Source: Syntrophaceae bacterium UBA2210 (lineage in GTDB: Bacteria; Desulfobacterota; Syntrophia; Syntrophales; UBA2210). Taken from it: 62,966 nucleotides of DNA. Below, one piece after another: positions 54,508 through 62,966 of the stretch. The stretch spans positions 86,481-149,446 of the forward strand of contig DCUQ01000044.1 of the NCBI GenBank assembly GCA_002327865.1, read 5' to 3'. The notes beneath the pieces were generated by a model. The model saw only the letters and a list, made by a program, of their open reading frames with translations. It ran no database searches and was not told the DNA's origin. A program made the position numbers and the translations under genes. Each line of letters starts with the position of its first letter. The first letter of the stretch is position 1.

Positions 54508-54597
54508 GGAGCGGATTAAATGCGGATTGCCCGGACCGTTTCGGATCATGAGAAGGTCCGGTTGTTACTCTAAATTCTTGGAGATTGAGGAGGGAAA

Positions 54598-56319
54598 ATG
54601 CGTTATTCAGAGATGTTTTTGCCGACCACAAAAGAGATTCCTTCTGATGCGGAAATAGTAAGCCACCAGCTTATGCTGCGTGCGGGAATGATACGTAAAC
54701 TGGCCGGAGGAATATACACATATCTGCCGCTGGGTTATCGTGTAATCAAAAAGGTGGAGAATATCGTGCGTGAAGAGATGAACAGAGCAGGCGCGCAGGA
54801 ACTTTTCATGCCTGCAGTGCAGCCGGCCGAACTCTGGATGGAATCGGGACGCTGGAACATGTACGGGAAAGAACTGCTCAGGGTCAAAGACAGGCACAAC
54901 AGGGATTATTGCATAGGACCTACACATGAAGAGGTAATAACCGCGCTTGTGCGCGACGAGATACAGACGTATCGCCAACTTCCCATGAATCTTTATCAAA
55001 TCCAGACGAAATTTCGTGATGAGATACGTCCGAGGTTCGGTGTCATGAGGTCAAGAGAGTTCGGCATGAAGGACGCCTACAGTTTCGATGCCGACGAAGC
55101 GGGTGCCGAAAAAAGCTACAGGAAGATGTTCGATGCCTATATCAGGATATTCAGACGATGCGGTCTGCACTTCAGACCGGTGGAGGCGGACAGCGGTAAT
55201 ATAGGCGGGAGCTTTTCTCATGAATTCATGGTTACCGCGGAATCGGGAGAAGATGCGATGGTTCATTGCACCTCGTGCGACTATGCCGCGAATCTCGAGA
55301 AGGCGGAAGTCTCCAGGCCGGAGGGAAAAGCGGATCAAGCCGTGGATTTCTCTCCGATAGAGGAGGTTCATACTCCCGATATAAGAACCATAGAAGAGGT
55401 TTGCGCGTTCCTGGACGTGAAACCCGGTGATATAGTAAAGACCATGATATTCGTGGGTGACGGCAAGCCGGTAGCCGTTCTGGTAAGAGGCGATGAGGAT
55501 GTCAACGAGACAAAACTCAGAAATTATCTCGGGTGCGATTCCCTTGAACTCGCCATGGACGATACTATTCTGGAAGTAACGGGTTCTCCCCGGGGATTTG
55601 CCGGTCCCATAGGAATAAAATCCGTAATTATTGCGGATTATTCCCTCATCGGGATGGGAAATTTTGTTGTAGGCGCAAACAGGGAAAATTACCATATAAA
55701 AAACTGCAATATCGGAAGAGACTTCGAGATAAGGAATTATGCCGACCTGAGGATCGTCAAAGAGGGCGATTTATGCCCCCGCTGCGGGAAAGAACTGAAG
55801 ATCGCGAGGGGTATCGAAGTAGGGCATGTATTCAAACTCGGCATGAAGTACAGCAAGTCTATGAACGCCACCTTTCTTGACAGTGATGGTAAAGAAAAAT
55901 ACATGATCATGGGATGTTACGGTATCGGTATCGGCAGGACCGCCGCAGCGTGTATCGAACAGAGTCGTGACGGGGACGGAATTATATGGCCGATGCCGAT
56001 CGCGCCGTTCCAGGTGATAATTACGCCGGTGAATATAAACGATGAAAACCTGGCCCGCGTTGCCGAAGAGTTGTACAAAGGTTTTGTCGAGGAAGGCGTG
56101 GAAGTCATTCTGGATGACAGGAACGAAAGGGCGGGGGTAAAGTTTAAAGATGCCGACCTTATCGGTATACCCATCAGAATAACAGTCGGCGCAAAAAGTC
56201 TTGCGGAAGGGAAGGTGGAGGTGCGGTCCCGGAAATCCGGAGAAGTCGAAAAGGTGTCGCTCGAAACGGTCAGGGATTTCATAACAAAAACGATAATGGA
56301 GCAGCTCTCAATCAGTTAA
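54598..56319 (+). CDS. proS: Prolyl-tRNA synthetase
   Basis: It charges tRNA-Pro. The 573 residues start RYSEMFLPTTKEIPSDAE and have the class II motifs (PAVQPAELWMESGRW, RDEIRPRFGVMRSREFGMKDAYSF in part, GIGIGRTAAACIEQ). The bacterial-type editing domain (INS/YbaK-like) lies in the middle, about residues 235-390. A GAGGGAAA site supports the ATG. The tRNA-Pro gene is at 60873. Confidence 0.96.
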   Translation: MRYSEMFLPTTKEIPSDAEIVSHQLMLRAGMIRKLAGGIYTYLPLGYRVIKKVENIVREEMNRAGAQELFMPAVQPAELWMESGRWNMYGKELLRVKDRHNRDYCIGPTHEEVITALVRDEIQTYRQLPMNLYQIQTKFRDEIRPRFGVMRSREFGMKDAYSFDADEAGAEKSYRKMFDAYIRIFRRCGLHFRPVEADSGNIGGSFSHEFMVTAESGEDAMVHCTSCDYAANLEKAEVSRPEGKADQAVDFSPIEEVHTPDIRTIEEVCAFLDVKPGDIVKTMIFVGDGKPVAVLVRGDEDVNETKLRNYLGCDSLELAMDDTILEVTGSPRGFAGPIGIKSVIIADYSLIGMGNFVVGANRENYHIKNCNIGRDFEIRNYADLRIVKEGDLCPRCGKELKIARGIEVGHVFKLGMKYSKSMNATFLDSDGKEKYMIMGCYGIGIGRTAAACIEQSRDGDGIIWPMPIAPFQVIITPVNINDENLARVAEELYKGFVEEGVEVILDDRNERAGVKFKDADLIGIPIRITVGAKSLAEGKVEVRSRKSGEVEKVSLETVRDFITKTIMEQLSIS

Positions 56320-56343
56320 ATTTTATCAGGGTTCCAGGGGCCG

Positions 56344-56440
56344 AGGGGTCAAGGATTAAAGGGCCTGATTTCTAAAAAATTTTTCAGTGCCTTTAACATT
56401 CTTCTTTCTGCTCGCTCGACCCCTCGAATCCTTGACCCCT
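56344..56440. repeat. Imperfect palindromic element between proS and rel
   Basis: AGGGGTCAAGGATT (56344-56357) and AATCCTTGACCCCT (56427-56440) are perfect 14-bp inverted repeats in a low-complexity ACCCTT/AAGGG-rich region. It looks like a small non-coding mobile element or a REP-type remnant. Confidence 0.5.
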
Positions 56441-56502
56441 TGAACCCTTAAACCTTAAACGACGTGCCGGAGTTCTCGCAATCTCCGGGTAAATGATAAA
56501 GC

Positions 56503-58722
56503 ATGATACGAATAACCGACATATTGGAAGAGGCCCAGAAATACCTCTCACAAAAAGATCTTGAGATGGTGGAGAAGGCCTATATTTTTTCCGCGTCCGT
56601 GCATCAGGGGCAGCTTCGCCTGTCGGGAGAGCCCTACCTTATTCATCCCCTGGAAGTAACGGGGATGCTGGCGGAAATGAAGCTCGACAAGGCCACGCTG
56701 ATAACGGGTTTGTTACATGACACCGTCGAGGACACCCTTGCGACGCTTCAACAGATCGAAGAGGCTTTCGGTAAAGATGTTGCCTTCCTCGTGGATGGTC
56801 TGACCAAGATAAGCAGGATAACCTTTGGCGATCAGTTGGAACGCCAGGCTGAAAACTTCAGGAAAATGATGCTGGCTATGTCTGCCGATATCAGGATACT
56901 GCTGATCAAGCTGGTAGACAGACTTCACAATATGCGCACTCTCGATTTTCAGCCGGCCAACAAACAGAAATTCATAGCGCAGGAAACACTGGAGGTTTAT
57001 GCTCCGCTGGCCGGACGCCTGGGAATAAACCGGATAAAGAGTGAACTGGAAGATCTGTCTCTGAAGTACCTCTATCCGGAGGGATATTATGAGTTGACGG
57101 AACGCGTGGATAAAAAGAAGAATGAACGCGATAAGTACACGGAAGAGGTTCGGGATATAATCCACCGGCAGATTGAAAAGGTCGGCTTGAAGGGGGATGT
57201 CAGAGGAAGAGCTAAGCATTTCTACAGCATTTTCAAGAAGATGCATGAACAGCGCATAAATTTTGATGAGGTTTACGATCTCACGGCATTCAGGATAATC
57301 CTCGATTCCAACGAAGAAAGAAAGTGTTATGAGGTGCTGAGCATAATTCATGCGCTCTGGAAGCCCGTACCCGGACGGTTCAAGGACTATATAGCGATGC
57401 CCAAGACTAATAACTATCGCTCCCTGCATACCACCGTTATCGGCCCGTATGGCGCACGAGTGGAGATACAGATAAGAACGCGCGAGATGGATGAATGGGC
57501 GGAAAAGGGCATAGCGGCCCACTGGCGTTATAAAGAGGGAAAAGCATCCTCCGGTGCTGAAGATCAGGATCAGATCAACAAGCTCCGGGAATTGCTCGAT
57601 ATGCAAAGCGAGCACAAAAATGCCCGGGATTTTATGAAGAACCTGAAACTGGCGCTTTATCCGGATGAAGTTTATGTTTTTACACCGAGCGGGGATGTGA
57701 AATCCTTTCCGAAGAGTGCCACTCCCATAGATTTCGCTTACAGTATCCATACCGATGTAGGCAATCAATGCGTCGGAGCAAAAGTAAACAGAAGCATCGT
57801 TCCCCTTAAGTACCAGCTCAAAAACGGCGACACCGTGGAGATCATGACGCAGGCGGGACATTTCCCCAGTAAAGACTGGTTGAAGTATGCGGTAACGTCG
57901 AAAGCGATATCCAAGATACGGCAGTGGATAAAGACGGAGGAACGGGAAGAAAGTATTATATTAGGGAGAAGTATTTTTGAAAAAGAACTAAAGAAGCACA
58001 ATCTGAAACTCAATAAACTGGTCAAGACGAACGAATTCAATGCAATACTGGAAGGACAGTCTCTGGGTACCCTTAACGATCTGTTAGCCCTTATCGGTTA
58101 CGGAAAGATATCGTCGAAACATGTTGTAAATCAGTTCTTGCAGGATAGAGGTGAGGAAAAAGAACAGGAAGAAGATGAAATCCCGGAAAAAACCGAGGTA
58201 AAATTCAAGAAAACTCCATCCGATGCCGGTATATCGGTAACAGGAATCGACAATGTCATGGTAAGATTCGCGAAGTGCTGCAATCCGCTGCCCGGGGATG
58301 ACATAGTAGGTTGCGTAACGCGTGGACGGGGCATAACTATCCATGGGACGGACTGCCCCATGGTAAAAGAGATGGACCCCGAACGGATAATCGACGCGCA
58401 GTGGAATGTAAGCGAAAAACAGATATTCCCGGTCAATATCAGGGTAAACTGCAAGGATAAGAAGGGGCTTTTATCTGAGTTGAGTAATGTCATATATTCG
58501 ATGGGAATAAATATGAGTTATGCTAATATCAACACGAATCCGAATGTTTATGCGGTGTGCAACTTTCAACTTGATATAAGGGATCTTAAGCAGCTCAATA
58601 CGGTTATTGCCGAACTTAAGAAATTAAAAAGCGTTTTATCGGTCGAGAGAGTGCGAGGGTCTTTCCGCGATGCCGGAAAGCGCAGGCCCCGTAAAAAAGA
58701 TGATATTGACATGTGGCGTTAA
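56503..58722 (+). CDS. Bifunctional (p)ppGpp synthetase/hydrolase, RelA/SpoT family
   Basis: It makes and breaks the alarmone (p)ppGpp. The 739 residues show the HD hydrolase domain (YLIHPLEVTGMLAEM, GLLHDTVEDT), the synthetase domain (GRFKDYIAMPKTNNYRSLHTT), a TGS domain (FAYSIHTDVGNQCVGAKVN), the zinc-finger-like region with FAKCCNPLPGDDI, and a C-terminal ACT domain. RFKD is the RXKD motif of bifunctional enzymes, and the HD motif is intact, so both activities are expected. A weak ribosome site precedes the ATG. Confidence 0.94.
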   Translation: MIRITDILEEAQKYLSQKDLEMVEKAYIFSASVHQGQLRLSGEPYLIHPLEVTGMLAEMKLDKATLITGLLHDTVEDTLATLQQIEEAFGKDVAFLVDGLTKISRITFGDQLERQAENFRKMMLAMSADIRILLIKLVDRLHNMRTLDFQPANKQKFIAQETLEVYAPLAGRLGINRIKSELEDLSLKYLYPEGYYELTERVDKKKNERDKYTEEVRDIIHRQIEKVGLKGDVRGRAKHFYSIFKKMHEQRINFDEVYDLTAFRIILDSNEERKCYEVLSIIHALWKPVPGRFKDYIAMPKTNNYRSLHTTVIGPYGARVEIQIRTREMDEWAEKGIAAHWRYKEGKASSGAEDQDQINKLRELLDMQSEHKNARDFMKNLKLALYPDEVYVFTPSGDVKSFPKSATPIDFAYSIHTDVGNQCVGAKVNRSIVPLKYQLKNGDTVEIMTQAGHFPSKDWLKYAVTSKAISKIRQWIKTEEREESIILGRSIFEKELKKHNLKLNKLVKTNEFNAILEGQSLGTLNDLLALIGYGKISSKHVVNQFLQDRGEEKEQEEDEIPEKTEVKFKKTPSDAGISVTGIDNVMVRFAKCCNPLPGDDIVGCVTRGRGITIHGTDCPMVKEMDPERIIDAQWNVSEKQIFPVNIRVNCKDKKGLLSELSNVIYSMGINMSYANINTNPNVYAVCNFQLDIRDLKQLNTVIAELKKLKSVLSVERVRGSFRDAGKRRPRKKDDIDMWR

Positions 58723-58769
58723 ACTGCTGTACTAAGTCCGCGCAGCGAACATTGAGACAAGAGGACGCA

Positions 58770-59465
58770 ATGATTATAAAATCAAAAAAACTGATACCGA
58801 TTATAACCTTATTCATGATACTGATCCTGCCCTCGGTTGCGATTGCCGGGAAGCACGTGGTAGTCATCGATCCCGCTCATGGAGGTAGTGACAGGGGTGT
58901 GAAACTGTCCATGAGCCTTTACGAGAAAGACGTGACCCTTACCATAGCTAAACTCGTAAAGGAAAATCTGTCCGGGGTACAGGATATAACACTTAAACTT
59001 ACTAGGTCGGATGATACGAACGTTTCCCCGGCAACCAGGAAGAAGATCGCCGGAGAGGCGGGTGCGGATCTTTTTGTAAGTATTCATGTCAATGCCGGTT
59101 TCGGACTGGACGCAAAGGGATACGAGATTTACTATACCGTTGCCGATATGCCGTCCGCCGAGAAGAGCAACTCCGGTGAAATACTCAAAGATATGAATCA
59201 GACAGAACGCCTGAACAGTTCGGTAATCTTCGCACAGATAATCCGGGAAAACATGGAGAAGATATTTCCACGGGAGGGAAGAGGGTTGAGAAATGCTCCG
59301 GTTTTCGTGCTGCAGTCCATGACAACGCCCGGTGTTCTTCTGGAAACGGGATTCGCGACAAACCTCGAAAACAAAAAGAAGCTGAAGGATAAAGAGGTTG
59401 AAAAGGCTATCGCCAACGCGATCAGTGAGAGTATAAAAAAATATTTTTCAACCGGCGGAAAATAA
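58770..59465 (+). CDS. N-acetylmuramoyl-L-alanine amidase, Amidase_3 family
   Basis: It cleaves the amide bond between muramic acid and peptide stems. The 231 residues from ATG 58770 (GAGGACGC site) have a signal peptide ([21 protein letters not shown]) and the zinc motif [10 protein letters not shown], the Glu in [11 protein letters not shown], the His in SIHVNAG and the catalytic Glu in LLETGFATN. It is exported to the periplasm. Its stop overlaps the rph start (TAATG). Confidence 0.9.
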   Translation: MIIKSKKLIPIITLFMILILPSVAIAGKHVVVIDPAHGGSDRGVKLSMSLYEKDVTLTIAKLVKENLSGVQDITLKLTRSDDTNVSPATRKKIAGEAGADLFVSIHVNAGFGLDAKGYEIYYTVADMPSAEKSNSGEILKDMNQTERLNSSVIFAQIIRENMEKIFPREGRGLRNAPVFVLQSMTTPGVLLETGFATNLENKKKLKDKEVEKAIANAISESIKKYFSTGGK

Positions 59466-60187
59466 TGAAAAGGGTAAACGGCCGCCAGTGGAATGAGATG
59501 CGGCAGATAAAAATAACCAGGGATTTCCTGCCGAGCGCAAAGGGATCGGTGCTGATAGAGATGGAGAACACTCGCGTTATATGCACAGCTGCCCTGGAAG
59601 ACAGAGTCCCTCCTTTCTTAAAAAACTCCGGTAAAGGATGGCTGACCGCTGAATATGCCATGCTTCCGATGTCTACGCCCTTGAGGAATACTCGAGAATC
59701 GTCCGGAGGAAAGATCAAGGGAAGAACACACGAGATCCAGAGGTTAATCGGAAGATCGCTACGCGCGGTAACAGATCTGAAAGCCTTAGGCGAAAGGACC
59801 ATCTTTATCGACTGTGATGTGATACAGGCAGACGGCGGTACGCGAACAGCGTCGATAACCGGCGGGTTCATAGCGTTGGTGGATGCTTTAAGGCGACTGA
59901 AAAAAGAGGGCGAAATAGAGGCCTTTCCCGTGAACGATTTTATATCCGCCATCAGTGTGGGGATTGTCGATGGCGAGGTCCTTCTCGATCTCGACTACGC
60001 GGAAGATTCGAGCGCCGATGTAGACATGAATTTCATAATAACCGGCAGCGGGGGAATCGTCGAAGTACAGGGGACCGCGGAAGCAACGCCTTTCAGCCGT
60101 GCTATGTTAGACAAAATGACCGATACCGCGGCAGCGGGGATCGCCGATCTTATAAAGAAGCAGAAAGAGATCCTTGGAGAGATATGA
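59465..60187 (+). CDS. rph: Ribonuclease PH
   Basis: Phosphorolytic 3'-5' exoribonuclease that trims tRNA 3' ends. The 240-residue protein shows [47 protein letters not shown] and [21 protein letters not shown] (key [14 protein letters not shown]). These are the family landmarks. It overlaps rdgB by 4 nt (ATGA), the usual rph-rdgB pair. Confidence 0.96.
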   Translation: MKRVNGRQWNEMRQIKITRDFLPSAKGSVLIEMENTRVICTAALEDRVPPFLKNSGKGWLTAEYAMLPMSTPLRNTRESSGGKIKGRTHEIQRLIGRSLRAVTDLKALGERTIFIDCDVIQADGGTRTASITGGFIALVDALRRLKKEGEIEAFPVNDFISAISVGIVDGEVLLDLDYAEDSSADVDMNFIITGSGGIVEVQGTAEATPFSRAMLDKMTDTAAAGIADLIKKQKEILGEI

Positions 60188-60819
60188 CTGTATCGAAAGC
60201 CTCGCCGGCAAATGGACCTGAGAAGTATAAGATAGTTTTTGCCTCGAAAAACAAGGGGAAAATAAGAGAACTTAAAGCATTGCTTAATGGAATGAACGTC
60301 GATCTTTCCTCGCTGCATGATTATCCCGATGCCCCGTATATCGTCGAAGATGGGGCAACTTTCCTGGAAAACGCGTTAAAAAAGGCCCGAACCATCTCCG
60401 AATATGCCGGAGCGATGGTTATAGCAGACGACTCGGGACTGGAAGTGGATTGTCTGGGTGGGGCTCCCGGCATTCATTCGGCACGGTACGCTGGAGAAGA
60501 CGCGACAGACTATAAAAATGTCTTCAAACTACTGGAGCAATTGGAAAATGTTCCCACAGAGAAAAGAGGCGCGTCTTTCAGGTGCGCGCTGGTTTTGTAC
60601 AAAACAGACGGAACATTCGAAACCTTTAAAGGCAGGCTGAAGGGGATAATATCCGAAGAACCGTTGGGCAGCGAAGGTTTCGGATACGATCCGGTATTTA
60701 TCGTGCCGGAATTCGGCAAGACGATTGCCCAGCTTGATCCTGATACAAAAAACAGGATCAGCCACCGGGCGATGGCCTTTGCCAAACTCAAAAAAAGCTT
60801 GCAGAAACAAATTGAATAA
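60184..60819 (+). CDS. rdgB: Non-canonical purine NTP pyrophosphatase RdgB/HAM1
   Basis: It hydrolyses ITP, dITP and XTP to their monophosphates, which keeps them out of nucleic acids. The 211-residue protein has [16 protein letters not shown], the [24 protein letters not shown] block, GYDPVF and SHRAMAF. All family motifs are intact. It is the last gene before tRNA-Pro. Confidence 0.95.
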   Translation: MTVSKASPANGPEKYKIVFASKNKGKIRELKALLNGMNVDLSSLHDYPDAPYIVEDGATFLENALKKARTISEYAGAMVIADDSGLEVDCLGGAPGIHSARYAGEDATDYKNVFKLLEQLENVPTEKRGASFRCALVLYKTDGTFETFKGRLKGIISEEPLGSEGFGYDPVFIVPEFGKTIAQLDPDTKNRISHRAMAFAKLKKSLQKQIE

Positions 60820-60872
60820 TCTAAAAAGCATCGGCACTTAGATAAGATGCCATTCAGAATTATCCACCTATT

Positions 60873-60949
60873 CGGGGCGTAGCGCAGCTTGGTAGCGCGC
60901 CTGCTTTGGGAGCAGGATGTCGCAGGTTCAAATCCTGCCGCCCCGACCA
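60873..60949 (+). tRNA. tRNA-Pro (anticodon TGG)
   Basis: A 77-nt cloverleaf with 7-bp acceptor arms CGGGGCG and CGCCCCG, anticodon loop CTTTGGGAG holding TGG, T-arm GCAGGTTCAAATCCTGC and an encoded CCA. It reads CCA codons, and others by wobble. Confidence 0.97.
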
Positions 60950-60997
60950 TAAATTCAATAAGTTACGAGCCAAGAAAAAGCCATAAATAGGCTAAAA

Positions 60998-61189
60998 ATG
61001 CCTCGGGGTACAAAACGGGGTACAAAAAAAGGGATGCGAGACAAAAAAGTATTAAGGATTACTTGTGAAAAATGTCATTCGTCCAAGCCTCGCCAGTTCG
61101 TTACATTCCACGTCGGCCATGCTCTGGCCCGTCCGGGTGCCGGATCGTTTAACCTGGGGCATCCTCGTAAGCCGTGCTGGGTAGGTTAG
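60998..61189 (+). CDS. Doubtful small reading frame next to tRNA-Pro
   Basis: A 63-residue frame starts MPRGTKRGTKKG and contains a CEKCH motif. There is no ribosome site, and the neighbouring phage genes run the other way with strong ribosome sites. The repeated GGGGTACAAAA at 61007 and 61017 may belong to an attachment region. I keep it only as a possible gene. Confidence 0.2.
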   Translation: MPRGTKRGTKKGMRDKKVLRITCEKCHSSKPRQFVTFHVGHALARPGAGSFNLGHPRKPCWVG

Positions 61190-61204
61190 GCCGTCGGCGT
61201 CCTA

Positions 61205-61459
61205 TCATCGAATTTGCATATCGCTCGGCCAGGGTGGAACGTCGCGATTCAATCGTGCTTTCTTTGCAAGCTCCGGTGACGGATCGTCAATCAACACGGC
61301 ATTTTTCGGGATATGGCCCGCGTCCTTAAGCAGCCATTCTCTAAGGTGCCTGAGTTTTATTTTGAACCGCTCAACGTCCGTCATTTCCTTCGGCGGCGTG
61401 TATGCCTGAATAAATCTTTTCGCCGCTAAGCGTGTATTTTCAATTTCATGTACGTCCAT
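61205..61459 (-). CDS. Phage-type hypothetical protein
   Basis: An 84-residue unrecognised protein with a strong AAGGAGGATAG ribosome site. It is helical, with a Pro/Asp-rich end (DDPSPELAKKARLNRDVPPWP). It is the last of the minus-strand genes of the element. Confidence 0.6.
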   Translation of the reverse strand: MDVHEIENTRLAAKRFIQAYTPPKEMTDVERFKIKLRHLREWLLKDAGHIPKNAVLIDDPSPELAKKARLNRDVPPWPSDMQIR

Positions 61460-61472
61460 TTTTCTATCCTCC

Positions 61473-62162
61473 TTATGCGTTGATGCTCGCCTTTGCCGAA
61501 TCGTACCGCCTGAAAAGATCGTTTTGTTGATCTATGGGATTCGGTTTTTGCCGCGCCGGTTTTTTAATGTAATCGCTATCCTGAAAATCTAACTCTGTAA
61601 GTGTTTCCCTTTTCATTAACAATCGGTCAATCTTTGCAATTTGGCTTTCCGTATATCGCTTTGCCATTAGTATTTTATCAATACTGGTATGCTTAAAATC
61701 ATTTTTGACCATACCCCAAAATTTCATCAGAATTTCTTTGATTTTTAAAACCTGCTCCCTGTTAGTTTCGCAAAGGTACATTACACGGGATCGCTCAACC
61801 GTCATCATAGGGATTTTTTCATATCGGGGATTTTCAGCCAGGGGATCATACGCCATTTTCACACCGTCAACGATATCGACGGAGAAGCCCCAACGATCGA
61901 TCCGCTCTTTATTTTCGATCTCAACCTCGTAATTTTCAACCGACTTTTTAAGAAAATTTCCTTTCAATAAAGATTCCAGGTTATTCAAATCCGCTAAAAT
62001 TTCATCGTTAATTATTCTTAAAACTCTGCCTGTCAGCCTTTCCAGTTCCGCCAAAAGCTCGCTCCTTTTTTGATTTGTGATTTCTTGATTTTCCAGTTCT
62101 TGACAAATAATTTTTGATCTCTCAATTTCCTCGTCTTTTGCTAAAAAAATACTTCCTAACAT
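61473..62162 (-). CDS. Phage-type hypothetical protein, coiled-coil rich
   Basis: A 229-residue protein of unknown function, strongly charged and helical at the N-terminus (from about residue 10 to 90), with a mixed middle part (WGFSVDIVDGVKMAYDP). A GAAGGAGGTGTGAA ribosome site is very strong, as in phage genes. It sits between the other element genes with 13-36 nt gaps. Confidence 0.65.
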   Translation of the reverse strand: MLGSIFLAKDEEIERSKIICQELENQEITNQKRSELLAELERLTGRVLRIINDEILADLNNLESLLKGNFLKKSVENYEVEIENKERIDRWGFSVDIVDGVKMAYDPLAENPRYEKIPMMTVERSRVMYLCETNREQVLKIKEILMKFWGMVKNDFKHTSIDKILMAKRYTESQIAKIDRLLMKRETLTELDFQDSDYIKKPARQKPNPIDQQNDLFRRYDSAKASINA

Positions 62163-62198
62163 TTCACACCTCCTTCATGGCCCTATAAAGGGCGGTTG

Positions 62199-62474
62199 TT
62201 ATACGTTGTCAAATTCCTTTGCGGCCCAGGGAAGACCCCTCTTCTTATCCGCTTTCCAGGCGGCCAGAAGTTCATCCCGGTTTGCTTCCCATAGCGCCCG
62301 CAGTTCATCCCGGCAAGCGGGCGAAATTAGCATGAAGGAACTGAATTTCAGTTCCCCTTGATCCGCCCAGGTCCCCTTCGGCGGACAGCAGTCCCCCGTC
62401 AGTAGAAGATGTCTTTCCGGCTTTGTCAGTCCCGGCTTCGGCGTCCGGCTTGTTCTTCGTCGTGTCGTCGGCAT
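62199..62474 (-). CDS. Phage-type hypothetical protein
   Basis: A 91-residue protein with a basic, Arg-rich start (MPTTRRRTSRTPKPG) and repeated Trp/Glu/Leu-rich segments (RALWEANRDELLAAWKADKKRGLPW). The GGGGG ribosome site is 8 nt upstream. It follows the terminase small subunit gene by 16 nt. Function unknown. Confidence 0.6.
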   Translation of the reverse strand: MPTTRRRTSRTPKPGLTKPERHLLLTGDCCPPKGTWADQGELKFSSFMLISPACRDELRALWEANRDELLAAWKADKKRGLPWAAKEFDNV

Positions 62475-62490
62475 AATAATTACCCCCTTA

Positions 62491-62811
62491 TCAGCGCCCA
62501 GGCGGGCGACCGATTCCCTTCAAAGGTTCAATGTCCAAGTTCAAAGCCTTCAGACCCGCCAGGAAAGCGGCGCGGCTGTCCCTTTCAATCGGTAGTAGCG
62601 GATGACTTTTTATCTGTCCGGCCTTGTCAATGACCGTCATTCCGTCCGCGTCGATCGCTTCCCGCGCCTTTTGCGACCTGTCAAAGGCTTCCAGGCTGAC
62701 CCTTAATATCCGCAGTCCCCCCGCGTCTTCGATCCCATATTCCGAAGTCAATTCATTCCAAATCAGCTTAGCTTCTTCCGATAGATGACCCGGACAGTTC
62801 CCTTTCTTCAT
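62491..62811 (-). CDS. P27-family phage terminase small subunit
   Basis: This DNA-binding subunit would help packaging of phage DNA. The 106-residue protein has KGNCPGHLSEEAKLIWNELTSEYG, SLEAFDRSQKAREAI, KSHPLLPIERDSRAAFLAGLKALNLD and PLKGIGRPPGR, the well-known P27 pattern (in parts). A GTGAGG site precedes the ATG. The large terminase subunit would be expected downstream but is not in this orientation; the next genes are small unknowns, so a compact element or a rearranged prophage is possible. Confidence 0.82.
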   Translation of the reverse strand: MKKGNCPGHLSEEAKLIWNELTSEYGIEDAGGLRILRVSLEAFDRSQKAREAIDADGMTVIDKAGQIKSHPLLPIERDSRAAFLAGLKALNLDIEPLKGIGRPPGR

Positions 62812-62898
62812 GCCGACCTCACTTTTTTCAAAGAAAATACTTAATTTCTAATAAGCGACAGGACCCCTCCGGTTAACTGACCTTAGACTCCAGAGGAT

Positions 62899-62966
62899 TT
62901 ACAAGCCCCCCTGCATGGGTTTGCGCCCTCTCTCTGCGTAATTGTTCTGCTTGGCCTCGGAGAAAT
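62899..62966 (-). CDS. Possible 3' end of another phage gene at the window edge
   Basis: An open frame enters from the right edge and ends at a TAA at 62901-62899, encoding 21 residues ending NNYAERGRKPMQGGL. It is too short to name. P27 small subunits are often preceded by an HNH endonuclease gene, which this could be. Confidence 0.3.
   Translation of the reverse strand, partial: FSEAKQNNYAERGRKPMQGGL

Noticed and set aside
60998..61189. Small plus-strand gene beside tRNA-Pro as a firm gene
   Set aside because: No ribosome site, wrong direction relative to the element, and partly made of a GGGGTACAAAA repeat. Kept only at low confidence.

Overview
The window looks like chromosome of an anaerobic bacterium of the Desulfobacterota (former Deltaproteobacteria). 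This is an inference from gene content, not from a marker gene. The signs are a Liv-type transporter fused to acyl-CoA ligase genes, a four-subunit 2-oxoacid:ferredoxin oxidoreductase, a 4-hydroxybutyryl-CoA dehydratase operon, ferrous iron uptake (FeoAB), a class I-like PPi-type phosphofructokinase beside an ATP-type one, a YadA-like outer-membrane adhesin and hairpin repeats of REP type. No oxygen-respiration gene was seen.

Layout, left to right. 1-2.3 kb: hflK-hflC. 2.3-10.4 kb: a branched-chain-amino-acid-type ABC transporter operon (binding protein, two ATPases, two permeases) with an AMP-forming acyl-CoA ligase inside it and a PaaK-like ligase at its end. 10.5-13.3 kb: a trimeric-autotransporter-like adhesin and a secreted protein upstream of it, on the minus strand. 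13.5-16.3 kb: recJ, two small genes and rpmB. 16.4-21.3 kb (minus): a tight purM-purN-TudS-like-FAD oxidoreductase-ATP-type PFK operon. 21.7-24.8 kb (minus): oxidoreductase subunits D-A-B-C and a tandem-ACT protein. 25-28.5 kb (minus): a PEP-carboxykinase-like protein, a PPi-type PFK and an HD-domain protein. 28.7-29.2 kb: a non-coding region with a sigma-54 promoter and a predicted small RNA. 29.3-32.5 kb: rmuC and convergent feoAB. 32.9-37.1 kb: a 4-hydroxybutyrate to crotonyl-CoA operon. 37.3-43.7 kb: radical SAM protein, CorC-like protein, lnt, prfB with its programmed frameshift, and an MltD-like transglycosylase. 43.8-47.5 kb (minus): phoH-7TM HD hydrolase-ybeY. 48-53.1 kb: a hydroxyacid dehydrogenase and aminotransferase pair, an MFS transporter and a flavoprotein. 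53.4-60.8 kb: ispG, proS, rel, an amidase, rph and rdgB. 60.9 kb to the end: tRNA-Pro followed by phage-type genes, including a P27-family terminase small subunit, which suggests an element integrated at the tRNA.

The metabolic genes fit an organism that takes up and activates organic or amino-acid-derived acids, oxidises 2-oxoacids with ferredoxin, and passes 4-hydroxybutyrate into crotonyl-CoA. The two phosphofructokinases carry different phosphoryl-donor signatures, which suggests a pyrophosphate-linked step beside the ATP-linked one.

The most unusual signal is at 28757-28920 on the minus strand: a near-perfect sigma-54 promoter followed by about 135 nt of sequence with three hairpins and a strong terminator, no reading frame, and an anti-Shine-Dalgarno CCUCCUCC motif displayed in the first loop. 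Repeated TGTCGA elements lie about 130-220 bp upstream of its predicted start. I recognise no known RNA family in it.
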